In this document: piece after piece, positions 10,541 through 18,430 of the stretch
How positions within the stretch are numbered: the stretch's first letter is position 1
Layout: the number at the start of each line of letters is the position of its first letter
NCBI GenBank assembly: GCA_017531805.1
Contig: JAFXKG010000003.1
Coordinates: forward strand, 62,001-126,000
Reading direction: 5' to 3'
Source of the DNA: Clostridia bacterium
GTDB lineage: Bacteria; Bacillota; Clostridia; Christensenellales; UBA1242
DNA: 64,000 nt
Notes under the pieces: model-generated
The model's input: the letters and a program-made list of their open reading frames with translations, nothing else
Databases searched by the model: none
What the model was told of the DNA's origin: nothing
Position numbers and translations under genes: made by a program

Positions 10541-10627
10541 AAAAAACAAAAATTGACAGCGGTTATGCTGTCAAACTAATTTCAGTTTTTTGGCACAACC
10601 AAACATAAAGTGCCATCAGGCACTTTG
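10541..10627 (-). promoter_or_regulatory. leuS attenuator: alternative hairpins plus intrinsic terminator
   Basis: Read on the minus strand, four segments follow the stop codon of the leader ORF. A, AAAGTGCC (10619-10626), pairs perfectly with B, GGCACTTT (10607-10614), around a 4-nt loop. B can instead pair through GGCAC with GTGCC in C, GGTTGTGCC (10592-10600). C can instead pair through GGTTGTGC with GCATAACC (10561-10568), the loop and inner base of the terminator. The terminator is TTGACAG/CTGTCAA (10568-10574 and 10553-10559) with an 8-nt loop and a T-rich tail. These pairings exclude one another. A ribosome reaching the leader stop would cover A, free B to pair with C and allow termination. 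A ribosome stalled on Leu codons would leave A:B formed and C free to block the terminator. The mechanism is inferred from base pairing only. Confidence 0.8.
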
Positions 10628-10660
10628 TTACAATAATAGTAATGCCAAAGATTTATTCAT
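10628..10660 (-). CDS. leuL: leucine-rich leader peptide of leuS (MNKSLALLLL)
   Basis: This ten-codon ORF is ATG AAT AAA TCT TTG GCA TTA CTA TTA TTG TAA. Five of the last six sense codons are Leu. It lies between the leuS promoter and a leader terminator, the arrangement of a regulatory leader peptide. There is no Shine-Dalgarno. The A of the ATG lies exactly 6 nt beyond the -10 hexamer, so the transcript should start at the AUG and be read as a leaderless mRNA. The stop codon is one base before the first arm of the attenuator. The symbol leuL is by analogy with other leucine leader peptides, not by homology. Confidence 0.8.
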   Translation of the reverse strand: MNKSLALLLL

Positions 10661-10666
10661 GCAAGT

Positions 10667-10695
10667 ATACTATCACACAAAAATACATTTGTCAA
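10667..10695 (-). promoter_or_regulatory. promoter of leuL-leuS
   Basis: TTGACA (10690-10695), a 17-nt spacer and TAGTAT (10667-10672), with TG one base upstream of the -10 (extended -10). The predicted +1 is 10660, the first base of the leader-peptide ATG. Confidence 0.85.
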
Positions 10696-10712
10696 TTAAA
10701 ATTACAACAATA

Positions 10713-11075
10713 TTAGCGCGGAACATAACTATTGCAAGGAGCAACATCAATCTCGCTACCTACAAATATACCGTTTGAAAAGCATTCTCCCTGCTTGTTA
10801 AATATACAACTTGCACTATCACAAACAATATTCATTGTTTTACAATGATGATATGGCGCTATATCGGGCTCGTGCTCAAACATATCACGAGATACATCTT
10901 CAACTATTTTTTGTTGATTAATCAAAAGATCTCCACAGTCTGATTTGTTATCCACTGACAAGTTTTTTCTTGAACATTTTGCTCTGTCGTTGTAAACACA
11001 ACCATATTTTCTACATACTACATCCATATAAATATTGTCAACTTTAATCAATTTTTTATACTTATTGCTAATCAT
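10713..11075 (-). CDS. double DUF1540-domain protein
   Basis: The 120-residue product has two copies of a small Cys motif: MDVVCRKYGCVYNDRAKC near the N-terminus and MNIVCDSASCIFNKQGEC near the C-terminus. Each continues to a hydrophobic Val (LSV, IFV). This matches DUF1540 (Cx4CxYNxxxxC), a short putative metal-binding domain common in Clostridia and Bacilli. The frame is open further upstream, but that stretch is the antisense of the divergent gene, so I start at ATG 11075. A clear ribosome binding site is missing there; a later Met (MDVVC) is possible. Function unknown. Confidence 0.65.
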   Translation of the reverse strand: MISNKYKKLIKVDNIYMDVVCRKYGCVYNDRAKCSRKNLSVDNKSDCGDLLINQQKIVEDVSRDMFEHEPDIAPYHHCKTMNIVCDSASCIFNKQGECFSNGIFVGSEIDVAPCNSYVPR

Positions 11076-11080
11076 TTTCG

Positions 11081-11108
11081 TTGACAAAGTTCTAAAATTT
11101 GTTATAAT
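11081..11108 (+). promoter_or_regulatory. promoter of the rplI operon
   Basis: TTGACA (11081-11086), a 16-nt spacer and TATAAT (11103-11108). The ATG at 11119 starts only 10 nt after the -10, so the 5' leader should be about 4 nt with no Shine-Dalgarno. The divergent DUF1540 gene begins a few bases upstream, so the two promoters overlap. Confidence 0.8.
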
Positions 11109-11118
11109 ATGGTTAGTT

Positions 11119-11448
11119 ATGGATGAATTTTTACAAAAAAAGTTAAAAAAAGTGATAAAAATCACAGAAAAATTAAATTTGTTAAAAAACACAAATGGCA
11201 AGATTTTTTCTGAATGTTTAAAAATACAATCCACTTTAGAAAATATGGCCATTGCGCAACACATAAGTAAAAAAGATTTTATGTTGATGAAAAAGATCAT
11301 AAACAACTCCATTTCAAGTATTAGAGAAATTGCTCCTGTTGCATTACCAAAATCATATAGAGAGCAATTAAAAGAAATAAAAATGCTAATACAAGAGTTT
11401 TATGAAATGCTTGATAATAAAAATACAAACCATGAAAATATAAAATAA
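11119..11448 (+). CDS. small helical protein of unknown function upstream of rplI
   Basis: A 109-residue Lys-rich, predicted all-helical protein ([18 protein letters not shown]...). I do not recognise a family. The frame is open 5' to 11035, but a strong promoter sits at 11081-11108, so the start must be downstream; ATG 11119 is the first possible. There is no ribosome binding site, and the predicted transcript start is about 4 nt from the ATG. It is followed after 10 nt by rplI with its own AAAGGAG, so the two are co-transcribed. Confidence 0.65.
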   Translation: MDEFLQKKLKKVIKITEKLNLLKNTNGKIFSECLKIQSTLENMAIAQHISKKDFMLMKKIINNSISSIREIAPVALPKSYREQLKEIKMLIQEFYEMLDNKNTNHENIK

Positions 11449-11458
11449 AGGAGAATTT

Positions 11459-11902
11459 ATGAAAGTTATTTTAATCAAAGACCTTAAAGGCAAAGGTAAA
11501 GCTGGAGACATCATTGATGTAAACCCAAATTATGCAATGAATGTACTTGTAAAACAAGGCATAGCAAAAGAAGCCACTGCAAGTAATCTTAACGACCACA
11601 AAGGTCCAGTAGAAGCAAAGGCTTTTCACCATGGCGAAATGGTTAAAGAATATCAAGCGCTTGCAGGCAAAATACGCAATAAAGCTTACAACTTTTATTT
11701 AACTGTTGGTGCAAACGGAAAGGCTTTTGGTAGTATAACCAAGCAAGAAATATTGTCAGCATTAAATCAAGATAATGTTAAGATCGAAAAAAATCAAATT
11801 AAAGATTTCCCTACCATTAAAAGTGCGGGACAATACAAGATTACACTTCAACTTATCAAGGAAGTATCTGTTGATATTTTAGCAAATGTTAATGTAAAAT
11901 AA
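11459..11902 (+). CDS. rplI: 50S ribosomal protein L9
   Basis: The 147-residue product matches bL9 in length and layout. The N-terminal rRNA-binding domain starts [18 protein letters not shown] and includes the [13 protein letters not shown] segment of the family. A central helix and a C-terminal domain ([18 protein letters not shown]) follow. AAAGGAG lies 6 nt before ATG. It sits between small unknown genes on the same strand rather than next to rpsR or dnaB. Confidence 0.97.
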   Translation: MKVILIKDLKGKGKAGDIIDVNPNYAMNVLVKQGIAKEATASNLNDHKGPVEAKAFHHGEMVKEYQALAGKIRNKAYNFYLTVGANGKAFGSITKQEILSALNQDNVKIEKNQIKDFPTIKSAGQYKITLQLIKEVSVDILANVNVK

Positions 11903-11920
11903 TAACTTTAAAGGACAATC

Positions 11921-12442
11921 ATGAAAACACTAGCAACAACTAAAGATGTACAAGAATTTTTAAAATCTATAGGCATTAATTGGACAGGCAAAATTTATAA
12001 TGAAATTAGCGCAACAGAATTTATTGCAACTGACGAACATATTAATAAAAATTATATGCAATCTTATGTTTGCCAAATAGGAGCTAAAACAGATAATGTA
12101 GAAATGACAATATCTAATGTTAGGTTTATGATATATGGTAGAGATATTAATGATTTTGATACATTAGATTATTATGTTGAAGAAAATTTAACAGAACAAT
12201 GGCAAGAATTTTTATTAAAAAAGTATGATGTTGAGTACGCCAATATACTATTTGCTTATTATAATAAAATTTGTAAATCTATAAGCGAAAAAGCATCTAG
12301 AGAAATGATAGAATTAGATAAGAAAAAAGAAGAAGTTAGATTAATGGCAGATAAAAAATCTAAACCATTTGAAAAAAAACAAGCATATTTATTTGAAAAG
12401 TTTTTATCAAAAGTTGACATTGAAGATATTTTAGAATTATAA
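11921..12442 (+). CDS. unknown protein, paralogue 1 of a tandem pair
   Basis: A 173-residue soluble protein of unrecognised family. It shares its length and landmarks with the next gene: an N-terminal W-x-G-[KR]-I segment (NWTGKIYNEIS), a mid-protein [IL]xNxxF[MI]xY stretch, and WQEFLLKKYDVEYANILFAYY aligned with WRKFLLKRYQKSYAQLLLRW. A highly charged C-terminal helix follows. AAAGGACAATC precedes the ATG; it lies 18 nt after rplI in the same operon. Confidence 0.75.
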   Translation: MKTLATTKDVQEFLKSIGINWTGKIYNEISATEFIATDEHINKNYMQSYVCQIGAKTDNVEMTISNVRFMIYGRDINDFDTLDYYVEENLTEQWQEFLLKKYDVEYANILFAYYNKICKSISEKASREMIELDKKKEEVRLMADKKSKPFEKKQAYLFEKFLSKVDIEDILEL

Positions 12443-12452
12443 AGGAGAAAAA

Positions 12453-12974
12453 ATGAGATTTGACACTTTCAAACTTGAAGATATTACAGACTTTATTGGA
12501 GAACAAGGATTGTATTGGGACGGTAGAATTTGGTGCAATAAATCTTTTACCCTAAGACAAGCCAAAATGGAAGACTTTAAATATGGAGACAATGTTTATT
12601 TGTTTTTACAAAATGTTGACACAAACAAACCTGCTGATACAGAAGTAAAAATAACAAATCTTGATTTTATCACCTATTATACAAATCCTCACAGTAATGT
12701 CGCTTATCCAAATTTAACATATTCTAAAGAGTGGAGAAAGTTTTTGTTAAAAAGATATCAAAAATCATACGCACAACTTTTACTAAGATGGTGTGATGAC
12801 CAGTTGAGAATTGCAAAGGAACAATCAATCGTAAAAAAAGACAAAAGCAGATGGCCTTTTAAAGCAAAAAAAGTTGTACAATCTCCAAAAGTAACTTCTT
12901 TGCTTGAATACAAACAAAAACTTATGGATGAATTTTTCCCTGCAAAAGAAAATGATAATATATTTGGTATGTAA
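12453..12974 (+). CDS. unknown protein, paralogue 2 of a tandem pair
   Basis: A 173-residue relative of the preceding gene, diverged but recognisable (YWDGRIWCNKSF; EWRKFLLKRYQKSYAQLLL). There is no signal peptide or membrane segment, and I know of no family. AAAGGAG precedes the ATG, 10 nt after the previous stop. It is the last gene of the rplI operon; a strong hairpin follows. Confidence 0.75.
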   Translation: MRFDTFKLEDITDFIGEQGLYWDGRIWCNKSFTLRQAKMEDFKYGDNVYLFLQNVDTNKPADTEVKITNLDFITYYTNPHSNVAYPNLTYSKEWRKFLLKRYQKSYAQLLLRWCDDQLRIAKEQSIVKKDKSRWPFKAKKVVQSPKVTSLLEYKQKLMDEFFPAKENDNIFGM

Positions 12975-13003
12975 AAAAATGTAGCAGTTGCTACATTTTT
13001 TTG
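12973..13003. terminator. bidirectional terminator between the rplI operon and glyS
   Basis: Perfect stem ATGTAGCA/TGCTACAT with a 2-nt centre, flanked by A7 and T7. It serves the plus-strand operon and the convergent glyS. Confidence 0.9.
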
Positions 13004-13014
13004 TTTACAATTTT

Positions 13015-14379
13015 TTAATATGCAATTTTTTGGTTCACATAATTTACAAGTTCGTCAACAGATAAACGGATTTGTTCCATTGTATCACGGTCACGGATTG
13101 TAACAGTATTATTTTCTAATGTATCAAAGTCTATTGTAACACACATTGGAGTACCGATTTCGTCTTGACGACGATAACGCTTACCTATTGAACCCGCCTC
13201 ATCATAAGTCACCATAAAGTATTTGCTTAATTTTGTGTACACCTCTAGAGCTTTTTCGCTCAAATTCTTTTGAAGTGGAAGGACAGCAACTTTATAAGGT
13301 GCGATCGCTGGATGGAAATGCATAACAACACGAGTATCTCCACCTTCCAAAGTTTCTTCTTCGTAAGCCTCACAAAGCACAGCCAAAGTTAAACGGTCTG
13401 CACCGATAGAATATTCCACAACATTAGGAATATATTTTTCGTTTGTATACGGGTCTAAATACAACATAGATTTTCCACTATACTCTTGATGACGAGATAA
13501 ATCCCAGTCTCCCCTATGGTGTATACCATTAAGCTCTTGCCAACCAATAGGATATTTGTATTGAATATCACAAGCTGCTTTTGCATAGTGAGCAAGTTTG
13601 TCATGATCATGATATCTTAAATTTTCTGAATTAAAGCCGATTGAAAGCAAGAAATCCCATGCTTTTTTCTTATAAACTTCGTAGTCTTCTAAACTATTTT
13701 CTGCTTTACAGAACCATTGATGTTCCATTTGTTCAAATTCGATAGTTCGGAAAGTAAAGTTACCTGGTGTTACTTCGTTACGGAAAGCCTTGCCAATTTG
13801 TGCAATACCAAAAGGAACTTTTGCGCGCATACTGCGTTGAACATTAAGGAAGTTTACAAATTCACCTTGTGCAGTTTCTGGACGAAGATAAATCAAGTTT
13901 TGACCTTCTTCTGTTACACCGCGTGAAGTAGAAAACATTAAGTTGAAATTACGTATATTGGTCCAATCACATCTACCACATTTTGGGCAACATACTTTAT
14001 GCTCAGCAATATATTGTTCCATTTCTTCATTACTCATAAGGTCTGGATTAACACTGCCTTTTGCATGTACTTCAATTAAGTTATCTGCTCTGTGACGAGT
14101 TTTACAACTTTTACAATCCATTTTAGGGTCACTGAAAGATGCTGTATGTCCACTTGCATCCCATACTTTACTATTCATAAATATATCTGCATCGACACCA
14201 TAAGACGCAGGTGCTTCTTGCACAAATTTTTTCCACCAAGCGCGTTTGATATTGTTTTTAAGTTCTACACCCACTGGACCGTAGTCCCAAGTGTTTGCAA
14301 GGCCATCATAGATTTCACTGCCTGGAAAAATGAAACCTCTACTTTTACATAAATTTGCAATTTTGTTAAAATCTCCCAT
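13015..14379 (-). CDS. glyS: glycyl-tRNA synthetase (homodimeric type)
   Basis: The 454-residue class II synthetase matches the alpha2-type bacterial GlyRS. The N-terminus has GFIFPGSEIYDGLANTWDYGPVGVELKNN. A zinc-ribbon-like Cys insertion follows (CKSCKTRH, CCPKCGRCDW). Motif 2 is FRNEVTPGNFTFRTIEFEQMEH, and the catalytic core continues through GIHHRGDWDL and EYSIGADRL. The C-terminal anticodon-binding domain includes KVAVLPLQKN. GGAG lies 5 nt before ATG. A T-box leader precedes the gene, so transcription should respond to uncharged tRNA-Gly. Confidence 0.97.
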   Translation of the reverse strand: MGDFNKIANLCKSRGFIFPGSEIYDGLANTWDYGPVGVELKNNIKRAWWKKFVQEAPASYGVDADIFMNSKVWDASGHTASFSDPKMDCKSCKTRHRADNLIEVHAKGSVNPDLMSNEEMEQYIAEHKVCCPKCGRCDWTNIRNFNLMFSTSRGVTEEGQNLIYLRPETAQGEFVNFLNVQRSMRAKVPFGIAQIGKAFRNEVTPGNFTFRTIEFEQMEHQWFCKAENSLEDYEVYKKKAWDFLLSIGFNSENLRYHDHDKLAHYAKAACDIQYKYPIGWQELNGIHHRGDWDLSRHQEYSGKSMLYLDPYTNEKYIPNVVEYSIGADRLTLAVLCEAYEEETLEGGDTRVVMHFHPAIAPYKVAVLPLQKNLSEKALEVYTKLSKYFMVTYDEAGSIGKRYRRQDEIGTPMCVTIDFDTLENNTVTIRDRDTMEQIRLSVDELVNYVNQKIAY

Positions 14380-14389
14380 AATCTTCTCC

Positions 14390-14589
14390 TTTTATTAATT
14401 ATTTCATTTACAAAGAGCTTGTTCTTACAACAAAAAACCCTATGCAAATAAATGTTTGCATAGGGACGATAATCTAATACCGCGGTTCCACCCTAATTGG
14501 TTTAAACCCACCTTAATTGTTCTTTTACGCCGAACTAGCGGATATCTTTTCAATATCTCCAAGCAAATCGCCACTTTGCTTATTGGATT
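14390..14589 (-). promoter_or_regulatory. T-box riboswitch (glycine) of glyS
   Basis: On the minus strand the conserved T-box core AGGGTGGAACCGCGG is at 14480-14494. It is followed by an 11-bp terminator, CCCTATGCAAA/TTTGCATAGGG (14438-14448 and 14455-14465) with a T run. The upstream part begins just after the promoter and can form the stem I region. The downstream gene makes glycine the likely specificity; I did not fix the specifier codon. Confidence 0.92.
14431..14465 (-). terminator. regulated terminator of the glyS T-box
   Basis: 11-bp perfect stem with a 6-nt loop followed by TTTTTTG on the minus strand. It competes with the T-box antiterminator. Confidence 0.9.
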
Positions 14590-14595
14590 GTTTAT

Positions 14596-14624
14596 ATTGT
14601 ATAATATTTTTTTTGTATTGTCAA
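14596..14624 (-). promoter_or_regulatory. promoter of the glyS T-box leader
   Basis: TTGACA (14619-14624), a 17-nt spacer and TACAAT (14596-14601) on the minus strand, just past the stop of the upstream 1229-residue gene. Confidence 0.88.
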
Positions 14625-14634
14625 CAAATTATCA

Positions 14635-17600
14635 TTATTGTTTAGGTATAAATGAAACTGACTCATTGGCTTCGTAACCAATAGAAGAAGCCTCAAAACC
14701 CATATCAATAAGTCTGTTATTTGTTTTAATGATTTTTTCAAGCATATCATTTTTGGTTATCCAACCTTTACGAGGTTTGTCTTTTGCCCTAACAGCATCT
14801 TCCAACAAGTGAATATTTTCTTGTATGAATTTTTTAACTTTTTTATCCACTTTACCCTTACGCAACAAATATTGATTTGCTATAGTTAAGAACACTTTAA
14901 CATCATCTTGCTTTAATGTCGGCTTAAAACCATCTACCATTTCCACTAATATATCTTTTTTAGGTTCTGCAGTTTCAGTTGGATTTTGTACAGTATGTGC
15001 GTTATTATCTGCAGTTTGCAAAACATTATTTCTTTCTTCTATCAAATTATCAAGTTCAAGTTTTAAATCAGCAGCAGTAATATTTGGCATACCATTTTGT
15101 TGTAATTCTTGATTGTGAATTTCAACCGCTTCTTGATAGTTTTGTTGTCTTCTATGTTCAATTTCTTTATATCTTAAAATTTTTGCTTCTAATTGAAATT
15201 TTTCTTTTTGAAGTTGTTCAATCTTTTTTGCAGGTGCATTTTTAGATATAAGTTCTTCTATTTTCTTTTCAATTTCAGACATTTCTTTTTCGTCTTCAAT
15301 CAATTCTTCTTGTATTGCTTTCAATGCGTATTGTTGTCTTGCTACATAATTTTCACTTGTAGAGACTTGTTCATAAACCAATTTTTTTTCTTCTATCAAT
15401 CTATCTAAAACTGAAGTGTCTATTGAAACCTTAGTTTCTTCGTCATTTAAGGTTTTATCATCTTCAATGTTTTGTTCTACTAGATGTTGAACATCTTGCT
15501 CAACCACAACTTGTTCTTCTACAATTGGAGCGACTTCTTGTTCATTAACATTTTCAGTTTCTTCTACAATTTCTTGTTGCATGTCTTTTGCTGTTGTTAA
15601 TTGTTTTCCAAACTCTTTCAATTTTTTAATATCGTTTACAATCACATTATCTTGAGTCATGTCCACAACTTGACCTTGATATATAAAGCCCTTGCCCATA
15701 TCATAATCAAGTTTATCCAAATCCAAAGTTTCTACCAAATCTAATCTGCCAAAATATTTTGCCATGATAAAACCTTTGATACACGCAATAGTTTCTTGTT
15801 GTTGTAATACTTTTTTGTGCCCTTTTATTTCAGAACCTGTCAAATGCGCTTTCTTTTTAGCAATCAACTCTGCTTCTGTCTTGGATTGTTTGTCCTTTGC
15901 TTCATAATATATTTCGCGACATCTTTCCAACTTTTGTTTTTGAGACGCTGTTGGATTACTACCATATTTCTTTTCTAATGCTTCTAATTTTTGTTTTGCT
16001 TTTTCAATAGCATTTAAATCTTTTTGATTTTGGTTTATCAAAGGCAAAACTTGCTTTCTCCATACCTCATAACTGTGTATATTGTTTTCATTAACATCTG
16101 CTGTCTCGCCATCAAATATAAAGTTAGAATTCCATCTTGTATCTGAGATTGAAATTAAAGTTTGTTCTACATTAAAAATATCTGCCAAAACTCTATCTTT
16201 TATATCATTGATATCTTTTTCTTTGCTATATTCTTTAACAGATGTCAAAATCCTTTGCATCTCTTTTTTAATAGCTTTTGATTCGGATTTTTGCCTGATT
16301 TCAGCTTTTGACTTCCAAAAACTTCCTTTTGCTACACTAGTGACTTTTCTAAATAATCTTTCAGTTCCACCTATCGCCAAGTTAACAACTGGTATTGCTA
16401 TGGGAGAGGCCACCATCACCGCAGCAGAAGCGATTGCAAAACCAGGTGCAACAGCCAAGGTTATAAGTCCCAAACCGCTGAACGCAATGTTTCCATAGTA
16501 TAAAAGTGCTTTGCCCCACTTTTTATACATAGAAGTTATACCTTTGCCAATGTCATACTTTGGACCACCTTGAAGACCAACGACTGCTTTGCCAGATTTG
16601 TCTAGTTGCATTTTGAGTGGTGTTGATTTTAAAGCCTTATATCTTAATGTGTCGCTTGCAACATCATCAACTAAAATGCTATTACTATAAATATATCTTT
16701 TATTTTTAGTTTCTAGTCTTTCGATTTTGCCATCAACCACAACTTCGTTTAATTTATATTCACCTTTTTTATATGCTTTTTGAAATGCAGTTTTTTCTTG
16801 TTCTAATACTTGATTTTTGTTGTTATCAACTTCAAGATATTCATGACCAGGAATAGTAGACACAACTTTACAACTTTCTGTTTTTTTGTTTGCACTGGTT
16901 GTTTGCACAACATCACAAGTAGAATAGTCTGCAGTCCTTTTAATTCTTGTTGCTTTTGATTTGCGTAAAGCAATAGGGTGATCGTTTTCCGTATAAATCA
17001 TATCACGGTGGTCAAACGCATTGTATGGCACAACATGAGTACTACCATCATCAGCAACAACCACATAAGCATCATGTTTATCAGTTGAAGTTGCAAAACG
17101 ATAACATATTGGCTCGGTTGTTACCAATTTTTCTTTAACGTATTTGCCGTTTCTTAGTCTTAAATAAGTTTTATCGCCATTGATATCATCAACACTGTAA
17201 GATTCTTGATAGTTTTGACATGATTTAAATCTAACCTTTGCTTGTTGCTCTGTAAGTGATTCAAGTTCTAAAACATCTTCACCAATTTTTACAAACAAAC
17301 TTTTGCCTATAAAATTGTTTAAATCACTGACATTTATTGAATTTTTTGCAGAATCCAATAAATTGGCAATATTAACAACTATTTCTGCACTATAATTTTT
17401 TGGTTTAACTTTGATATAATTGCCATTGTTTGAAGTAGCATAATTTTCAACTTTAATTTTTTTAACTTCTACTGTTTCATCAGCATTTGTTTGGCTTGGC
17501 TGAGTGATAGTTACAGGTGTTTGCACTGAGATTGTTGTAGCTAAATCTTTTACAATTTCTCTAGTTAATTCGTTGCCATTTTCGTCTAATGATACATTTA

Positions 17601-18324
17601 CAAGTTTGTGATTTTCAACAGTTTGGTAATTTTTCAATCTTGTTGGCACATATTCGTATCCAGATCTAATCCACTCAATTTCTTTTTGAGCGTTATCAGT
17701 ACTTGCATAGAAAGTATATCCTGCACTTAAATCATTTTGTACGCGTGTATATGTATATTGGTTGTTGTCTGCATAGTATAAAATGTCTTGTTTTTTTACA
17801 AAAACTGGTTTAGCAATACCTTTAACTTTAACCAACATATAGTTGTTGCCTGTAGACACTGAATTAAAATCTTTCATCTCTACTGTACGCTTGCTACCAA
17901 CCGCAACAATGTTCTCGCCTGATTGTTTGCCATAAATATCTTCTGGCAACATTGTTGTAGATTCGTAATCGTACATAATTGGTTTGACTGCTACAATTTT
18001 GGAACTTTGCACTGGTATGTAGTTCATATAATCATAAGAAACAGGCTTGCCGTTTACATATTTTGGCACATAAAAACACATGTCTTGTGCGTCTTTTGGC
18101 TTTCTTACATCTCTTTCATAAGTAAACATAGCGTAAGATTCAACATTTTCATACTTACTGTTTGATTTGCCATATTTTTCTTCAAATGGTTCTGATGATT
18201 TTCTGCCAACTTTTAAGTCTGACATTTTGACAGCAGTAACTTTATCTTCAATTTCAATATACACCATCAAATCTTTTGCATCAAAATGTCTAAGATATTC
18301 ATTATCAACTAAAATTTTTGTCAT
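14635..18324 (-). CDS. 1229-residue unknown protein with repeat, hydrophobic and coiled-coil parts
   Basis: I recognise no family. Residues 1 to about 600 look like a chain of small beta modules with recurring patterns such as VKxKG....VFVKKxDILYY and RLRNGKYVKEKL. Residues about 605-655 are strongly hydrophobic and Gly/Ala/Pro-rich (GLGLITLAVAPGFAIASAAVMV), compatible with a membrane hairpin. The C-terminal half is charged and coiled-coil (around 740-830 and 990-1110), with an acidic Val/Glu-rich linker. There is no N-terminal signal peptide. I prefer ATG 18324; an in-frame TTG at 18330 is the alternative. AGAGG is 10 nt upstream of the ATG. It is transcribed alone. Confidence 0.8.
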   Translation of the reverse strand: MTKILVDNEYLRHFDAKDLMVYIEIEDKVTAVKMSDLKVGRKSSEPFEEKYGKSNSKYENVESYAMFTYERDVRKPKDAQDMCFYVPKYVNGKPVSYDYMNYIPVQSSKIVAVKPIMYDYESTTMLPEDIYGKQSGENIVAVGSKRTVEMKDFNSVSTGNNYMLVKVKGIAKPVFVKKQDILYYADNNQYTYTRVQNDLSAGYTFYASTDNAQKEIEWIRSGYEYVPTRLKNYQTVENHKLVNVSLDENGNELTREIVKDLATTISVQTPVTITQPSQTNADETVEVKKIKVENYATSNNGNYIKVKPKNYSAEIVVNIANLLDSAKNSINVSDLNNFIGKSLFVKIGEDVLELESLTEQQAKVRFKSCQNYQESYSVDDINGDKTYLRLRNGKYVKEKLVTTEPICYRFATSTDKHDAYVVVADDGSTHVVPYNAFDHRDMIYTENDHPIALRKSKATRIKRTADYSTCDVVQTTSANKKTESCKVVSTIPGHEYLEVDNNKNQVLEQEKTAFQKAYKKGEYKLNEVVVDGKIERLETKNKRYIYSNSILVDDVASDTLRYKALKSTPLKMQLDKSGKAVVGLQGGPKYDIGKGITSMYKKWGKALLYYGNIAFSGLGLITLAVAPGFAIASAAVMVASPIAIPVVNLAIGGTERLFRKVTSVAKGSFWKSKAEIRQKSESKAIKKEMQRILTSVKEYSKEKDINDIKDRVLADIFNVEQTLISISDTRWNSNFIFDGETADVNENNIHSYEVWRKQVLPLINQNQKDLNAIEKAKQKLEALEKKYGSNPTASQKQKLERCREIYYEAKDKQSKTEAELIAKKKAHLTGSEIKGHKKVLQQQETIACIKGFIMAKYFGRLDLVETLDLDKLDYDMGKGFIYQGQVVDMTQDNVIVNDIKKLKEFGKQLTTAKDMQQEIVEETENVNEQEVAPIVEEQVVVEQDVQHLVEQNIEDDKTLNDEETKVSIDTSVLDRLIEEKKLVYEQVSTSENYVARQQYALKAIQEELIEDEKEMSEIEKKIEELISKNAPAKKIEQLQKEKFQLEAKILRYKEIEHRRQQNYQEAVEIHNQELQQNGMPNITAADLKLELDNLIEERNNVLQTADNNAHTVQNPTETAEPKKDILVEMVDGFKPTLKQDDVKVFLTIANQYLLRKGKVDKKVKKFIQENIHLLEDAVRAKDKPRKGWITKNDMLEKIIKTNNRLIDMGFEASSIGYEANESVSFIPKQ

Positions 18325-18346
18325 AAACAAATTACCTCTTGCTATG

Positions 18347-18375
18347 ATTATATCATAGCGCTTTTAAAAAATCAA
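18347..18375 (-). promoter_or_regulatory. promoter with overlapping palindrome, 1229-residue gene
   Basis: TTGATT (18370-18375), a 17-nt spacer and an extended -10, TGATATAAT, on the minus strand. A perfect 8-bp inverted repeat GCTATGAT/ATCATAGC (18341-18359) is centred on the -10, a likely operator position. Confidence 0.7.
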
Positions 18376-18400
18376 TACTTAATCATAGATTTTGTGAAAA

Positions 18401-18425
18401 CAAAAAACTAGGTTTTTGCCTAGTT
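18401..18425 (-). terminator. intrinsic terminator of the OLD-family gene
   Basis: AACTAGG/CCTAGTT, 6-nt loop, then TTTTTTG on the minus strand, right after the stop codon. Confidence 0.85.
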
Positions 18426-18430
18426 TTTCA

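Noticed and set aside
10541..10700. leuS leader as a T-box riboswitch
   Set aside because: No AGGGTGG-ACCGCG core or T-box antiterminator bulge is present; the leader has a Leu-rich ORF instead.
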